64,000 nucleotides of DNA from Methylotenera sp. (GTDB taxonomy: Bacteria; Pseudomonadota; Gammaproteobacteria; Burkholderiales; Methylophilaceae), in contig NZ_JAQSDC010000036.1 of the NCBI RefSeq assembly GCF_029945705.1, positions 1 to 64,000 of the forward strand. The letters run 5' to 3'. Numbering within the stretch: the first letter of the stretch is position 1; each line of letters opens with the position of its first letter. Positions 10,509 to 19,970 of this stretch are shown here, one piece after another. Under the pieces are notes generated by a model that ran no database searches, was not told where the DNA came from, and saw only the letters and a program-made list of their open reading frames with translations. The translations under genes and the position numbers were made by a program.

Positions 10509-11591
10509 ATGAAACCTAGCATGATTAGAAAACTCGCCACATTGAGCGAGCGTTTAGAAGAAATCAATCGCCTCATGAGTTCTGAGGGCGTGACTAACAA
10601 TATGGACAATTATAGAAAACTCACTCAAGAACATGCGGAAATCACGCCGATTGTTGAGCAATATCATCTGTATGAGCAAGCTGAGGCTGATATGGCTGAA
10701 GCACAAAAAATGTTGAGCGACCCTGACATGAAAGAGTTTGCTCAAGAAGAAATTGAAGCTGGAAAAGAAAAATCGGAGCAAGTTGAAAAAGCACTGCAAT
10801 TACTACTTTTGCCAAAAGATCCTAATGATGATAAAAACCTGTTTTTAGAGATTCGCGCAGGTACAGGCGGCGATGAATCTGGCTTGTTTTGTGGCGACCT
10901 GTTTAGAATGTATTCTAGATACGCAGAAAAACAAAAGTGGAAAGTCGACATCATGTCTGCCAACGAAAGTGAAGTGGGCGGCTACAAAGAAATTATTGTC
11001 AAAATTGAAGGCTATGGCGCGTACTCCAAACTCAAATTTGAGTCAGGCGGACACCGCGTACAACGTGTGCCAGATACCGAAACACAAGGTCGCATTCATA
11101 CCAGCGCCTGCACGGTAGCGGTGCTGCCAGAAGCAGATGAAGTTAGCGATGTAGTCATCAACCCTGCCGATATTCGCATTGATACTTACCGCGCCAGTGG
11201 TGCGGGTGGTCAGCACATTAACAAAACCGACTCCGCAGTACGTATTACCCATGCGCCTACAGGTATCGTGGTGGAATGCCAAGAAGGTCGCAGTCAGCAC
11301 GCCAACAAAGCACAAGCCATGGCCGTACTCGCCGCACGTATTAAAGCTAAACAAGTGGATGAACAAAATAGCAAAATAGCCAGTGAGCGTAAAAGTTTAA
11401 TTGGTTCAGGCGACCGCTCAGAACGCATCCGCACTTACAACTACCCGCAAGGCCGCATTACCGACCATCGTATTAACCTGACACTGTATAAAATTGATGC
11501 GATTACCGAAGGTGATATGGATGAATTGATTGGTGCATTAGCGGCCGAGCATCAGGCTGATTTGTTGGCAAGCTTGGGTGAGGATAACTAA
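10509..11591 (+). CDS. prfA: Peptide chain release factor 1
   Basis: It recognises UAA and UAG stop codons on the ribosome and triggers peptide release. The 360-residue length is normal. The GGQ motif that reaches the peptidyl transferase centre is at residues 233-235 ([20 protein letters not shown]). Its glutamine is the methylation target of PrmC, encoded two genes downstream. The N-terminal part is the usual helical domain, and [14 protein letters not shown] marks the start of the central domain. The start ATG has the conserved [18 protein letters not shown] beginning. Confidence 0.97.
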   Translation: MKPSMIRKLATLSERLEEINRLMSSEGVTNNMDNYRKLTQEHAEITPIVEQYHLYEQAEADMAEAQKMLSDPDMKEFAQEEIEAGKEKSEQVEKALQLLLLPKDPNDDKNLFLEIRAGTGGDESGLFCGDLFRMYSRYAEKQKWKVDIMSANESEVGGYKEIIVKIEGYGAYSKLKFESGGHRVQRVPDTETQGRIHTSACTVAVLPEADEVSDVVINPADIRIDTYRASGAGGQHINKTDSAVRITHAPTGIVVECQEGRSQHANKAQAMAVLAARIKAKQVDEQNSKIASERKSLIGSGDRSERIRTYNYPQGRITDHRINLTLYKIDAITEGDMDELIGALAAEHQADLLASLGEDN

Positions 11592-11602
11592 GGAATATTG
11601 CT

Positions 11603-12307
11603 ATGCTTGATAGCCTGTACGGAAAAACTTTTCTAATTCTAGGTAGTCAATTAGGATTGACTTGGTTAGTAAGTCTAGCGGCTATATCTATATTCCGAAA
11701 TCTCTTTTGGTCACAAACCAGCTGGGTTTCAGGCTCAATTGATGTTAATGGAACCTTAGACTTGGAACTCGACTGGGAGGTAATAAAACCTTATTTCTAT
11801 AGTCTGCTTGTAGTAGATATACTTGTATTTTTAGCACTACTTTTTCACGGCACATCTAATCCAATTATAGGAATACCTCTTTTTTACCTATGGTCAATTA
11901 TTACAGGTATTGAACTAGCTTTGTGTCTCATCGATGTAGATGAAAACCTTGGTGGGCAGATACTTGGATTAACTGCGCTTATCACCTTCGCTGCTGGACT
12001 TATTGGTGCAAAGTCAGGTATAGACTTTTCATTTCTTGGTAAGGGGCTATTTATATCCTTACTACTATTAATCGTTTTTGGCTTAATCCGCATATTTTTT
12101 TCTATTCCGCGCTGGATTCAGCGTATGGGCGCCCTTGCTGGAGTGGTTATTTTTACTGGATATTTATTGTACGATTTTCAGCGACTTAGTTTATTAAATG
12201 AAAATATAGCCTCGAATAGCTGGTCAACTGCAATTAGAGTTTCGATAAGCATCTATCTAGACATTATTAATCTTTTTTTAGATTTACTAGACTTAATAAG
12301 CAAGTAG
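11603..12307 (+). CDS. BAX inhibitor-1 like membrane protein
   Basis: A 234-residue protein with about seven hydrophobic segments (roughly residues 10-30, 68-85, 88-110, 118-135, 145-165, 172-190 and 210-230). The C-terminal part VVIFTGYLLYDFQRL followed by a charged loop and SIYLDIINLFLDLLDLI is the signature of the BI-1/YccA (UPF0005) family, which includes pH-sensitive calcium leak channels. The N-terminal half is poorly conserved and has an extra polar loop (residues 40-62). It starts 11 bases after prfA, with AAGGA upstream, and lies between prfA and prmC, which are normally adjacent. AT-rich codon use suggests later insertion. Confidence 0.75.
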   Translation: MLDSLYGKTFLILGSQLGLTWLVSLAAISIFRNLFWSQTSWVSGSIDVNGTLDLELDWEVIKPYFYSLLVVDILVFLALLFHGTSNPIIGIPLFYLWSIITGIELALCLIDVDENLGGQILGLTALITFAAGLIGAKSGIDFSFLGKGLFISLLLLIVFGLIRIFFSIPRWIQRMGALAGVVIFTGYLLYDFQRLSLLNENIASNSWSTAIRVSISIYLDIINLFLDLLDLISK

Positions 12308-12380
12308 AACTCGTAGGTCAGAATACGCATAGCTATTGACGCCCTACAAAACCTAAAACCAAGCTGTTATCATCGCGTTA

Positions 12381-13355
12381 ATGATAAACCCACAAACCGT
12401 TAAAAATACCCTGACTTCTGCCGCCGCACTTTTAAATAATGATGAGGCTACGCTAGAAGCGCAATTACTCTTACAACACGTGTTAAATGTAAACCGTGCA
12501 TGGCTGATTGCGCATTCGGACGATGCCCTACAAGCCAATACTCTAGCGACTTTTGAGGCGTTACTTAAAAGAAGATTAAGCGGCGAACCGATTGCTTATA
12601 TTTTAGGCGTTCGTGAGTTTTACGGTTTAGATTTAATGGTAACGCCTGATACCTTGATTCCACGCCCTGATACTGAAACGCTGGTGGAGGCTGCACTGGA
12701 TAAAATTAATAGTCCGTCATTCCCGCGAAAGCGGGAATCCATTGGCATTTCAGAAGGTCAAATTCTTAAAGTGGATTCCCGCTTTCGCGGGCATGACGGT
12801 GCAGAAAATAGTGATGCTGATTTATCTGGATTGAGTGTTCTAGACCTCGGCACTGGCACTGGTGCTATCGCACTAGCCATTGCTAAAAACCGTCCGCAAG
12901 CTTTTGTAACAGCGGTAGATGCCTCCGAAGCCGCTTTAGAAGTTGCAAAAAAAAATGCTCAAAATCTCAACATCCCTAACGTGCAATTTATTTTAAGCAA
13001 TTGGTTTGATGCATTTTCAACTGAAAAATTTGACCTTATAGTAAGTAACCCGCCCTACATCGAGCAAGATGATGCGCATTTAAACCAAGGAGACTTACGC
13101 TTTGAACCGATGAGCGCATTAGCTTCTGGTGTGGATGGTTTAGATGATATTCGCCAAATTGTGAGCAACTGTCTAGTTTACTTAAAACCACAAGGCTGGC
13201 TGATGTTGGAGCATGGCTATAATCAGGCGTTACAGGTTGCAGATTTAATGGCAGATGCGGGTTTAACTAATATTGAAACGATTAAAGATTTAGGTAACAA
13301 TGACCGCGTGACTATTGGTAAAAATCCTTTAATTGTTAGTACACATTGGGATTAG
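12381..13355 (+). CDS. prmC: Release factor glutamine methyltransferase with in-frame repeat insertion
   Basis: It methylates the GGQ glutamine of release factors 1 and 2 using S-adenosylmethionine. An N-terminal helical domain (residues 1-80) precedes the Rossmann domain, with the SAM motif LDLGTGTGAIALA at 154-166 and the catalytic NPPYI at 223-227. At 324 residues it is about 35 to 45 longer than usual. The excess is residues 112-140, encoded by a dRS3-like repeat pair (12714-12799) that stays open in this frame and reads SPSFPRKRES then DSRFRGHDG. The insert lies in the linker between IPRPDTETLVEAAL and the SAM motif, a surface position, so activity is probably kept. Confidence 0.95.
   Translation: MINPQTVKNTLTSAAALLNNDEATLEAQLLLQHVLNVNRAWLIAHSDDALQANTLATFEALLKRRLSGEPIAYILGVREFYGLDLMVTPDTLIPRPDTETLVEAALDKINSPSFPRKRESIGISEGQILKVDSRFRGHDGAENSDADLSGLSVLDLGTGTGAIALAIAKNRPQAFVTAVDASEAALEVAKKNAQNLNIPNVQFILSNWFDAFSTEKFDLIVSNPPYIEQDDAHLNQGDLRFEPMSALASGVDGLDDIRQIVSNCLVYLKPQGWLMLEHGYNQALQVADLMADAGLTNIETIKDLGNNDRVTIGKNPLIVSTHWD
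12714..12799. repeat. dRS3-like repeat pair inside prmC
   Basis: Inverted 28-base arms (12714-12741 and 12772-12799) match at 27 positions, with the core GCGAAAGC in one and its complement in the other. The copy is inside the prmC reading frame and is translated without a stop. It is the same repeat family as the copies at 421, 3841 and 10236. Confidence 0.9.
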
Positions 13356-13435
13356 TACTGAAATTAACAGCTCGACTAACACTTTGATAGAAATTTTTTT
13401 TAATAAAATAATCAATAAAAAATTAGAGAATAATA

Positions 13436-14602
13436 ATGATAAACAATATTCGCCTCGCCATTCGTAACGATTTAGAAGCCCCTGCCGAAACGCGCACATT
13501 TGGCTCTGGTTGGCTCAGCGGCGTTGCGGCTTTAGTGATTGGGATTGCTGGTTTATTTTTAATGCTGAGTTCGCAATACTCTGCATTTTTCTCGACCAAA
13601 GAGCTTGGTGGTTTATACAAACTGCCTTATTTAAATTTAATCATCCAAATACTATTGGGCATTGGCTATGCCTTAGCTTGCGTCAACATGATGCTAAGAC
13701 GTAACAGAGTGCTTGGTTTTAGCGCGATAGCTGTGGTATTTCTAGCCACGATTATTGGTGAAATGAGTTCTGGCGCGCTTGGCGTCACGGATACAACTGG
13801 CGCAGATCCAAATGCAACGCACTTAGCCTCGCTTGGTTTAGATTGGTTTGTGTTGAATATACTATTCACAGGCTTGCTTTTTGTGCCATTAGAAAAAATA
13901 TTCGGCCGCCTTAATCAACCACTTTTCAGAACTGAATGGCGTGAAGATTTATTCTATTTCTTGCTAGGCAGCTTACTAGTACAAAGCTTGGCATTCCTCA
14001 CACTGGCACCTTCTATGACAATTTTGCAGCACACTAGCAATTGGGCTGAATTTAGGCAGATGATGGCAAGTCAGCCATTATGGCTACAAGTAATTGAAAT
14101 CATGTTTCTCACTGATTTTGTGCAATATTGGTTTCATCGCGCATTCCACCAAATCCCATTCCTATGGGGTTTTCATGCGGTGCATCACTCGGCTAAATAT
14201 ATGGATTGGCTGGCGGGTTCGCGCATGCATATCGTCGAAATTGTTGGCTTGCGTTCTATGACGATTATTCCTATGTATGCGCTAGGTTTTGCTGAAAACG
14301 CGCTGCATATTTATATTTTTCTAGTGTATCTCAATGCCACCTTTATTCACGCCAACGTGCGTTTTAATGTGGAATGGCTTAAACCTTTCATCGTCACGCC
14401 GCGCTTTCACCACTGGCATCATGGCATTGAAAAAGAAGCAATAGATGTGAATTTTTCTATTCACTTTCCACTGATTGATCGATTATTTGGCACTTATTAT
14501 ATGCCGCCAAAACAATGGCCTAGCGGCTACGGAGTGGGCGGACACCCAGTGCCAAATGGTTATTGGCAGCAGTTTTGCTATCCATTTAAACGCAAAGTCT
14601 AA
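13436..14602 (+). CDS. Sterol desaturase/fatty acid hydroxylase family membrane protein
   Basis: A 388-residue integral membrane protein with hydrophobic segments at about 28-47, 65-85, 94-110, 134-155, 175-200 and 280-305. The C-terminal half holds the three histidine clusters of the diiron fatty acid hydroxylase superfamily: WFHRAFHQ, FHAVHHSAKYMDW and FHHWHHG. These bind two irons and use oxygen to hydroxylate or desaturate a lipid. The substrate cannot be told; carotenoid, sterol or fatty acid are all known in the family. The first 170 residues are an extra membrane domain. The gene has its own upstream gap and is convergent with the next gene, with a shared terminator. Confidence 0.85.
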   Translation: MINNIRLAIRNDLEAPAETRTFGSGWLSGVAALVIGIAGLFLMLSSQYSAFFSTKELGGLYKLPYLNLIIQILLGIGYALACVNMMLRRNRVLGFSAIAVVFLATIIGEMSSGALGVTDTTGADPNATHLASLGLDWFVLNILFTGLLFVPLEKIFGRLNQPLFRTEWREDLFYFLLGSLLVQSLAFLTLAPSMTILQHTSNWAEFRQMMASQPLWLQVIEIMFLTDFVQYWFHRAFHQIPFLWGFHAVHHSAKYMDWLAGSRMHIVEIVGLRSMTIIPMYALGFAENALHIYIFLVYLNATFIHANVRFNVEWLKPFIVTPRFHHWHHGIEKEAIDVNFSIHFPLIDRLFGTYYMPPKQWPSGYGVGGHPVPNGYWQQFCYPFKRKV

Positions 14603-14640
14603 ATTGACGGGCGGTAACAAAAGCCCTCAATTTAGGTTTT
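14599..14640. terminator. Bidirectional terminator
   Basis: CTAAATTGA (14599-14607) pairs with TCAATTTAG (14627-14635), and GGGC with GCCC inside. The stem lies between two convergent genes and includes the stop codon of the upstream one. A short TTTT follows on the plus strand. Confidence 0.6.
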
Positions 14641-15164
14641 CAGTATAGGTTTTTCAGTTGCACATAATTATCGGCTGATGCCATTAAACCTGCGATTTCT
14701 TCTTGTGTTAATGCGCGGATTTTCTTAGCAGGGCGACCCACATATAAATAGCCGCTTTCCAACACTTTACCTTCTGGCACAAGGCTACCCGCGGCTAGCA
14801 ATACGTTCTTTTGCACCACGGCTTTGTCCATTACGATACTGCCCATACCAATCAAACAAGCGTCTTCAATGGTACAGCCATGCAAAATCACCGTATGCCC
14901 TATCGTGACATTATCGCCAATGATTAAGGGTGAGCCTTGCGGATCAGCGCTAGATTTGTGGTTTACATGCAGCATGCTTAAATCTTGGATATTGGTATTT
15001 TTGCCAATGCGGATAAAATTCACATCACCGCGTATCACTGCACTAGGCCACACTGAGCTATTTTCGCCTATGCTCACTTCACCAATAATGGTAGCGGATT
15101 CGTGCACATAGGCGTTGTTGGCCAATTGCGGTGTTTGATTCTGGAATGTTTGAATGTTTCGCAC
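14640..15164 (-). CDS. Gamma carbonic anhydrase-like hexapeptide protein
   Basis: A left-handed beta-helix protein of about 174 residues with repeated hexapeptides (IIGEVSIGENSSVW, AVIRGDVNFIRIG, NTNIQDLSMLHV, LIIGDNVTIGHTVILHGC, CLIGMGSIVMDKAVV). The histidine ligands H (MLHV), H (IGHTVILHG) fit the zinc site of the gamma carbonic anhydrase/YrdA group, found in many bacteria without proven hydratase activity. I prefer the GTG at 15164, which has GAGA six bases upstream and gives MRNIQTF; a TTG at 15176 is possible. It is convergent with the desaturase-like gene. Confidence 0.85.
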   Translation of the reverse strand: MRNIQTFQNQTPQLANNAYVHESATIIGEVSIGENSSVWPSAVIRGDVNFIRIGKNTNIQDLSMLHVNHKSSADPQGSPLIIGDNVTIGHTVILHGCTIEDACLIGMGSIVMDKAVVQKNVLLAAGSLVPEGKVLESGYLYVGRPAKKIRALTQEEIAGLMASADNYVQLKNLY

Positions 15165-15284
15165 GATTGATCTCAATTAAAAATAAATTCATCTAAAGCC
15201 TAAAGTGCGGTGTTTATTTGCCGTAAACGCTAATGAGGCTCAAAAGGCCGATACTTTAATTTAACCTTTATAAAGGATAAAACG

Positions 15285-15767
15285 ATGATTTCAGAGAATA
15301 ATTCTCTCTCACTTTTAGCTTATACCAGTATAGCTAACCATTACATGTCACACCAAGAATTGATTGATTTACTTGCCGTATGTCGTGAAAATAACAGTCA
15401 TGCAGATGTAACTGGCATGCTGCTTTACTTAGAGGGTTGTTTTTTTCAGGTATTAGAAGGCGAGCACGATAAAATTGAGGCGCTTTATGAAAAAATTTCT
15501 AAAGACAAGCGACACCATAGTGTGATGAAGCTGACTTTTGAGCCACTAGTTGAAAGAGGCTTTGCGAATTGGACGATGGGCTACCAGAGCGTCACTAGGG
15601 AGGAGTTGGCAGAAATTACGGGGCTCACTGACTTCTTAGATACTGAAAATACTGGCTTTCATGGCATGGAAACGACACGCGCACTCAAACTGATTGAATG
15701 CTTTCGCGATGGACGGTGGATTCGCAAAGATTTAACGCAATATAAGCCTATTAGCATAGGCGCTTAA
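15285..15767 (+). CDS. BLUF-domain blue-light receptor protein
   Basis: A 160-residue protein with an N-terminal BLUF domain (residues about 8-100). The flavin-contacting tyrosine is Y13 (LLAYTS), the asparagine is N36 or N37, and the glutamine is Q55 in FFQVLEG; W96 and M98 (FANWTMGY) complete the usual set. BLUF proteins bind FAD and change hydrogen bonding on blue light. The 60-residue C-terminal tail has no recognised output domain, so it may act through a protein partner, as other short BLUF proteins do. AAAGGA lies eight bases before the ATG. A degraded relative is at the left edge of the window. Confidence 0.9.
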   Translation: MISENNSLSLLAYTSIANHYMSHQELIDLLAVCRENNSHADVTGMLLYLEGCFFQVLEGEHDKIEALYEKISKDKRHHSVMKLTFEPLVERGFANWTMGYQSVTREELAEITGLTDFLDTENTGFHGMETTRALKLIECFRDGRWIRKDLTQYKPISIGA

Positions 15768-15820
15768 TACGTAGCTGCTTAATATGTGGCGGCTTAAAAC
15801 AGACCTCGAGATTGAGCAAT

Positions 15821-15856
15821 GTGATATTTATCAAACGCCATAGTATAATTGGCGCA
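15821..15856 (+). promoter_or_regulatory. metX promoter with start site at the ATG
   Basis: GTGATA (15821-15826, four of six matches to TTGACA), a 17-base spacer and a perfect TATAAT (15844-15849). The -10 box ends six bases before the metX ATG (15856), so transcription should begin at or next to the start codon. No Shine-Dalgarno is visible. Confidence 0.55.
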
Positions 15857-17010
15857 TGTCAGAAAATAACAATACCACAGGCTCAGTAGGGATCGTTGCT
15901 CCTCAAACCGCACATTTCAATACACTACTCACGCTTAAAAGCGGAGCTGTACTACCTGAACTTGACCTCGTTTACGAAACCTACGGCACGTTAAATGCAG
16001 ATAAATCAAACGCGGTTTTAATCTGCCATGCGCTTTCTGGCACGCATCACGTAGCTGGAAAATATACTGAAAATGATAAATATCCAGGTTGGTGGGACAA
16101 TTTAGTTGGCCCGAACAAGCCTTTAGACACGAATAAATTTTTCGTCATTGGACTCAACAACCTTGGTGGCTGTCACGGCAGCACTGGGCCAGTCAGCATC
16201 AATCCTGAGACCAATCAACAATGGGGTTCACAATTTCCTATCGTGACAGTTGAAGATTGGGTTAAGTCTCAAGCGTTATTAGCGGATTACTTAGGTATTG
16301 AGCAATTAGCTGCAGTCATTGGCGGTAGCCTTGGTGGTATGCAAGCCCTGCAATGGACTATTGCTTACCCAGAGCGTGTACGTCATGCTTTGGTCATCGC
16401 CTCTGCACCCAACCTTACGGCACAAAACATAGCGTTTAACGAAGTGGCTCGCCAAGCCATTATTACTGACCCTGAATTTCATGGTGGCGATTATTACGCA
16501 CACAATGTATTACCACGCCGCGGCCTACGAATCGCGCGTATGCTTGGTCACATTACCTATTTAAGTGACGATGCGATGGGCGCTAAATTTGGTCGTAAAC
16601 TTAAAGGTGACATTAAATACAGTTTTGATGCTGAGTTTGAAATGGAGTCATACCTGCGTTATCAAGGTGATAAATTTGCGGGTGAGTTTGATGCCAACAC
16701 TTATCTGCGCATGACGCGGGCTTTAGATTATTACGACCCTGCGCTCAATTTCGATGGTGATTTAAGCGCCGCTTTAAACAAAGTCACTGCAAAATTCTTA
16801 GTGGTTTCTTTTACCAGTGATTGGCGCTTCTCACCTGCGCGCTCACGTGAAATTGTAAAAGCACTGCTCGACAACGAACGCACGGTCAGTTATGCAGAAG
16901 TCACCGCTGCGCATGGTCATGATGCATTCTTAATGCCAGACGCGCATTACCACAACATTTTGCGCGCTTATTTAAATAGTATTGAAGTTGGTATTCACCA
17001 TGCAAAATAA
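15856..17010 (+). CDS. metX: Homoserine O-acyltransferase (MetX)
   Basis: It acylates homoserine (succinyl or acetyl donor) at the entry of methionine synthesis. The 384-residue alpha/beta hydrolase has the nucleophile S158 in [14 protein letters not shown], an aspartate in FTSDWRFSP and a histidine in [10 protein letters not shown]. Betaproteobacterial MetX proteins next to metW have often been found to use succinyl-CoA; which donor is used here cannot be read with certainty. metW overlaps its 3' end by 11 bases. A TATAAT lies six bases before the ATG, suggesting a leaderless transcript. metH at the right edge serves the last step of the pathway. Confidence 0.95.
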   Translation: MSENNNTTGSVGIVAPQTAHFNTLLTLKSGAVLPELDLVYETYGTLNADKSNAVLICHALSGTHHVAGKYTENDKYPGWWDNLVGPNKPLDTNKFFVIGLNNLGGCHGSTGPVSINPETNQQWGSQFPIVTVEDWVKSQALLADYLGIEQLAAVIGGSLGGMQALQWTIAYPERVRHALVIASAPNLTAQNIAFNEVARQAIITDPEFHGGDYYAHNVLPRRGLRIARMLGHITYLSDDAMGAKFGRKLKGDIKYSFDAEFEMESYLRYQGDKFAGEFDANTYLRMTRALDYYDPALNFDGDLSAALNKVTAKFLVVSFTSDWRFSPARSREIVKALLDNERTVSYAEVTAAHGHDAFLMPDAHYHNILRAYLNSIEVGIHHAK

Positions 17011-17632
17011 TGTAAATATTACAAATTCAACGCAAGAGTTCAGACAAGACTTTGCAATTATCTCTGGCTGGGTGAAGTTTGGCTCAAAAGTGCTCGATTT
17101 AGGCTGTGGCGATGGTGCATTATTACAATTTTTACGTAGCGGCTTGGAAGTAAAAGGTTACGGCGTAGAAAAAGATGATGCCAATTGGTTGGCATGTATG
17201 AATAATGGCGTCAATGTTATTCAAATGGATTTGGAAGATGGGTTGTCAGGCTTTGAGTGCCAATCCTTTGATACAGTCATTCTGTCGCAAACACTGCAAG
17301 CCATGCACAATACAGAACGAATTGTGTTGGAGATGTTACGTGTTGGTCGCGAAGTGATTGTCACTTTTCCTAACTTTGGCTATTGGCGCAACCGCATACA
17401 GATTCTCACGGGCAATATGCCTGTGTCTAAAATATTGCCATATCAGTGGTTTGATACGCCTAACGTACACCTTTGCACGATTAATGATTTTGACCAATTT
17501 TGTAAAAATCACAAAATTTCAGTGCTAGAGCGCAAAGTGATTACTGATGGCAATCAAATAGATTTTATGCCTAACTTCTTAGGCAATTTGGCTATTTATC
17601 GCTTGAAAGCTAATTACTTGAAGGCCAATTGA
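17000..17632 (+). CDS. metW: Methionine biosynthesis protein MetW
   Basis: A 210-residue class I methyltransferase-fold protein encoded directly after metX, the constant arrangement of this family. The SAM-type motif [15 protein letters not shown] is at residues 31-45. Later segments include [12 protein letters not shown] and [18 protein letters not shown], both typical of MetW. MetW has been reported to work with MetX in homoserine acylation; the exact reaction is not settled. I chose the ATG at 17000 (MQNNVN), which overlaps the metX stop by 11 bases, over a TTG at 16982. Confidence 0.93.
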   Translation: MQNNVNITNSTQEFRQDFAIISGWVKFGSKVLDLGCGDGALLQFLRSGLEVKGYGVEKDDANWLACMNNGVNVIQMDLEDGLSGFECQSFDTVILSQTLQAMHNTERIVLEMLRVGREVIVTFPNFGYWRNRIQILTGNMPVSKILPYQWFDTPNVHLCTINDFDQFCKNHKISVLERKVITDGNQIDFMPNFLGNLAIYRLKANYLKAN

Positions 17633-18912
17633 TAGTGCAGCAAAACGCCGCTCAGCCGAGCATCTGGCAATCGATTTTCACTAAAAGAATGTTGGCCTGC
17701 GTGTTCTTGGGCTTTACGTCTGGCTTGCCTTTATATTTGCTTTTGCAACTACTACCTGCGTGGTTACGCTCTGAAGGCATGAATCTCAAAACGATTGCCG
17801 CATTTGCATTTATACAACTGCCATACTCATGGAAGTTTGTATGGGCGCCACTGATGGATCGATACAACCTTATTCCACCGCTTGGTCGCAGACGCAGTTG
17901 GATGCTCATTACGCAAGTCGCACTTTTTATTAGCATGGTGGCTTACGGCTTTTATGAGCCAAAGCTCAGCATCACTACTATTGCTGTTATTTCAACGCTG
18001 ATTGCGTTTTTCTCCGCCAGCCAAGACATAGTGATTGATGCTTTTAGGCGCGAAATTTTAAGCGACCATGAGTTAGGGCTTGGTAATAGCATCCATGTGA
18101 ACGCATACCGAATTGCAGGTTTAGTGCCAGGTTCACTTGGGCTGATTTTGGCAGACCACTTGCCTTGGTCATCTGTGTTTTGGATTGTTGCGCTGTTTAT
18201 GTTGCCGGGCATTATCATGACTCTGGTGATCAAAGAATCGAATAAGATTGCTGCGCCAAAAACACTGTACGCCTCAGTAGTTGAGCCCTTTCATGAATTT
18301 ATTACGCGCCAAGGCTGGCAAAGCGCGTTATTAATTTTGGTATTTATTTTGCTCTACAAACTAGGCGACAGCATGGCAACCGCCCTTGCCACGCCATTTT
18401 ATTTAGACATGCATTTTACAAAAAGTGACATTGGCGCCATTGCAAAAGGCAGTGGCTTAGTCTTGCAAATTGCAGGCGCTTTTGTGGGCGGCTTGTGGAT
18501 GCTAAAACTAGGAATAAATCGAGCCTTGTGGGTGTTTGGTATTGCACAAGCTGTGACTATTTTAGGCTTTGCTTGGCTAGCCCACGCAGGGCCTTTTGAT
18601 GTCATTGGTGCAGCTGAACGCAGCATGCTTGCTATTGTGATTGGTGCAGAAGCCTTTGGCGTCGGCTTAGGCACCGCCGCATATGTGGCCTATATGGCGC
18701 GCGAAACTAACCCCATTTATACCGCCACGCAACTCGCTTTATTTACCAGCTTATCTGCCGTACCACGCTCAGTGTTTAACGCACTAACAGGCGGCATGGT
18801 AGAAAATTTAGGGTGGGAGAATTTCTTTTATGTTTGTACATTCTTAGCTATTCCTGGCATGGTACTTTTGTTAAAAGTAGCGCCTTGGCAAGCGGCTAAA
18901 GTAAATGATTAG
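17629..18912 (+). CDS. ampG: AmpG-type muropeptide transporter (MFS)
   Basis: A 427-residue inner membrane protein with about 12 hydrophobic segments. The start of the core, VFLGFTSGLPLYLLLQLLPAWLRSEG, then PYSWKFVWAPLMDRY and GRRRSWM, matches AmpG, which imports GlcNAc-anhydroMurNAc peptides for recycling. mpl, which reuses the freed tripeptide, is also in this window. It follows metW with a four-base TTGA overlap. The start may be the TTG at 17629 or the GTG at 17635; AAGG at 17621-17624 would serve either. A degenerate repeat pair follows the gene. Confidence 0.9.
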   Translation: MIVQQNAAQPSIWQSIFTKRMLACVFLGFTSGLPLYLLLQLLPAWLRSEGMNLKTIAAFAFIQLPYSWKFVWAPLMDRYNLIPPLGRRRSWMLITQVALFISMVAYGFYEPKLSITTIAVISTLIAFFSASQDIVIDAFRREILSDHELGLGNSIHVNAYRIAGLVPGSLGLILADHLPWSSVFWIVALFMLPGIIMTLVIKESNKIAAPKTLYASVVEPFHEFITRQGWQSALLILVFILLYKLGDSMATALATPFYLDMHFTKSDIGAIAKGSGLVLQIAGAFVGGLWMLKLGINRALWVFGIAQAVTILGFAWLAHAGPFDVIGAAERSMLAIVIGAEAFGVGLGTAAYVAYMARETNPIYTATQLALFTSLSAVPRSVFNALTGGMVENLGWENFFYVCTFLAIPGMVLLLKVAPWQAAKVND

Positions 18913-18913
18913 T

Positions 18914-19028
18914 CCTTCATTCCGTGCTTACCACGGAATCCAGCGGTATATTATCCAATTGTAAGTAATACCTCAAGTTAGCAAGCCTTGCTGAAGACAC
19001 TTGATTCCGACCTGCGTTGGAATGACGG
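18914..19028. repeat. Degenerate dRS3-like repeat pair
   Basis: The left arm ATTCCGTGCTTACCACGGAA and the right arm ATTCCGACCTGCGTTGGAAT keep the ATTCC/GGAAT ends and the flanking TCATTCC and GGAATGACGG, but the variable cores differ from each other, unlike the other pairs in the window. It fills most of the gap between ampG and the DUF1223 gene. Confidence 0.6.
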
Positions 19029-19100
19029 TATAAAAAATTTTGTAAGTTTTCTGCGATAACTCCGACCAACTCCTAGTAATCACAAAAAAGGAGTTTGACC

Positions 19101-19871
19101 ATGCGCCTTATCACCAAAGTAGCATTCACTTTAAGCTTAGTTAACCTTGTCTGCCAGCCCGCAATCGCTGCAGAATGTAGCGCCAAAAGCGGCGCAGCAA
19201 CAGTACCCTTACTCGAGCTATATACCTCAGAAGGTTGCAGCAGCTGCCCACCAGCAGATAAGTGGTTAAGTGATTTAAAGCCAGACACTAAAAAAATCAT
19301 TCCGCTCGCTTTTCACGTAGATTATTGGGATTACATAGGCTGGAAAGATAGATTCTCTAAGGCAGAATACTCCGATCGTCAACGTAGAACTGCCGCGTTT
19401 GCAGGCGCTGGTTTTGTCTATACCCCGCAATTTGTATTAAGCGGTCGTGACATGAAAGGCGCAGATACCTCGCGTTTAAACCAAGCGGTTTCTGCCAGCC
19501 AAAAACTAGCCTCGCGTGCCAATTTAAGTCTTGATGCAATGACACAGGCGAACGGTGAAATCACACTCAAAGCCACTGCACAGGCGGTTAACCCCGCAGA
19601 CATTAACAATGCAGATATTTTTGTGGCAATCTATGAAAACAAATTAGTCAGCCAAGTGAATGCAGGTGAAAACAACGGCCGCGAGCTAAAACATGATTAC
19701 GTGGTGCGTGATTTATTAGGCGCTTATCAACTGAGTAATAAAAATGAGTTTGCAAAAACCATAACCTTAAAACCTGAGTGGAAAGGCAGACAAGCAGGCG
19801 CTGTGATATTTGTGCAAAATTCAAAAAATGGTGAGATTTTGCAAAGCTTACAGTTGCCATTTTGTAGCTAA
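19101..19871 (+). CDS. Secreted DUF1223 thioredoxin-like protein
   Basis: A 256-residue protein with a signal peptide (MRLITKVAFTLSLVNLVCQPAIAA). The mature part begins with VPLLELYTSEGCSSCPPADKWL, a thioredoxin-fold start with a C-x-x-C pair (CSSC), followed by LAFHVDYWDYIGWKDRF and GFVYTPQFVLSG with a cis-proline-like TPQ. This is the DUF1223 family; a periplasmic redox role is likely by fold but not established. The ATG at 19101 has AAAAAAGGAG seven bases upstream; a TTG two codons earlier is less likely. It stands alone with its own ribosome binding site. Confidence 0.88.
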   Translation: MRLITKVAFTLSLVNLVCQPAIAAECSAKSGAATVPLLELYTSEGCSSCPPADKWLSDLKPDTKKIIPLAFHVDYWDYIGWKDRFSKAEYSDRQRRTAAFAGAGFVYTPQFVLSGRDMKGADTSRLNQAVSASQKLASRANLSLDAMTQANGEITLKATAQAVNPADINNADIFVAIYENKLVSQVNAGENNGRELKHDYVVRDLLGAYQLSNKNEFAKTITLKPEWKGRQAGAVIFVQNSKNGEILQSLQLPFCS

Positions 19872-19970
19872 ATTTAGAGCAATCAACTAGCTCATCAAAA
19901 TTTGAGGTGAGCAAAAATTGATACCAATTTAAGATAGAATATGGCTCTACCCTTAATATAGTAACGTTAC

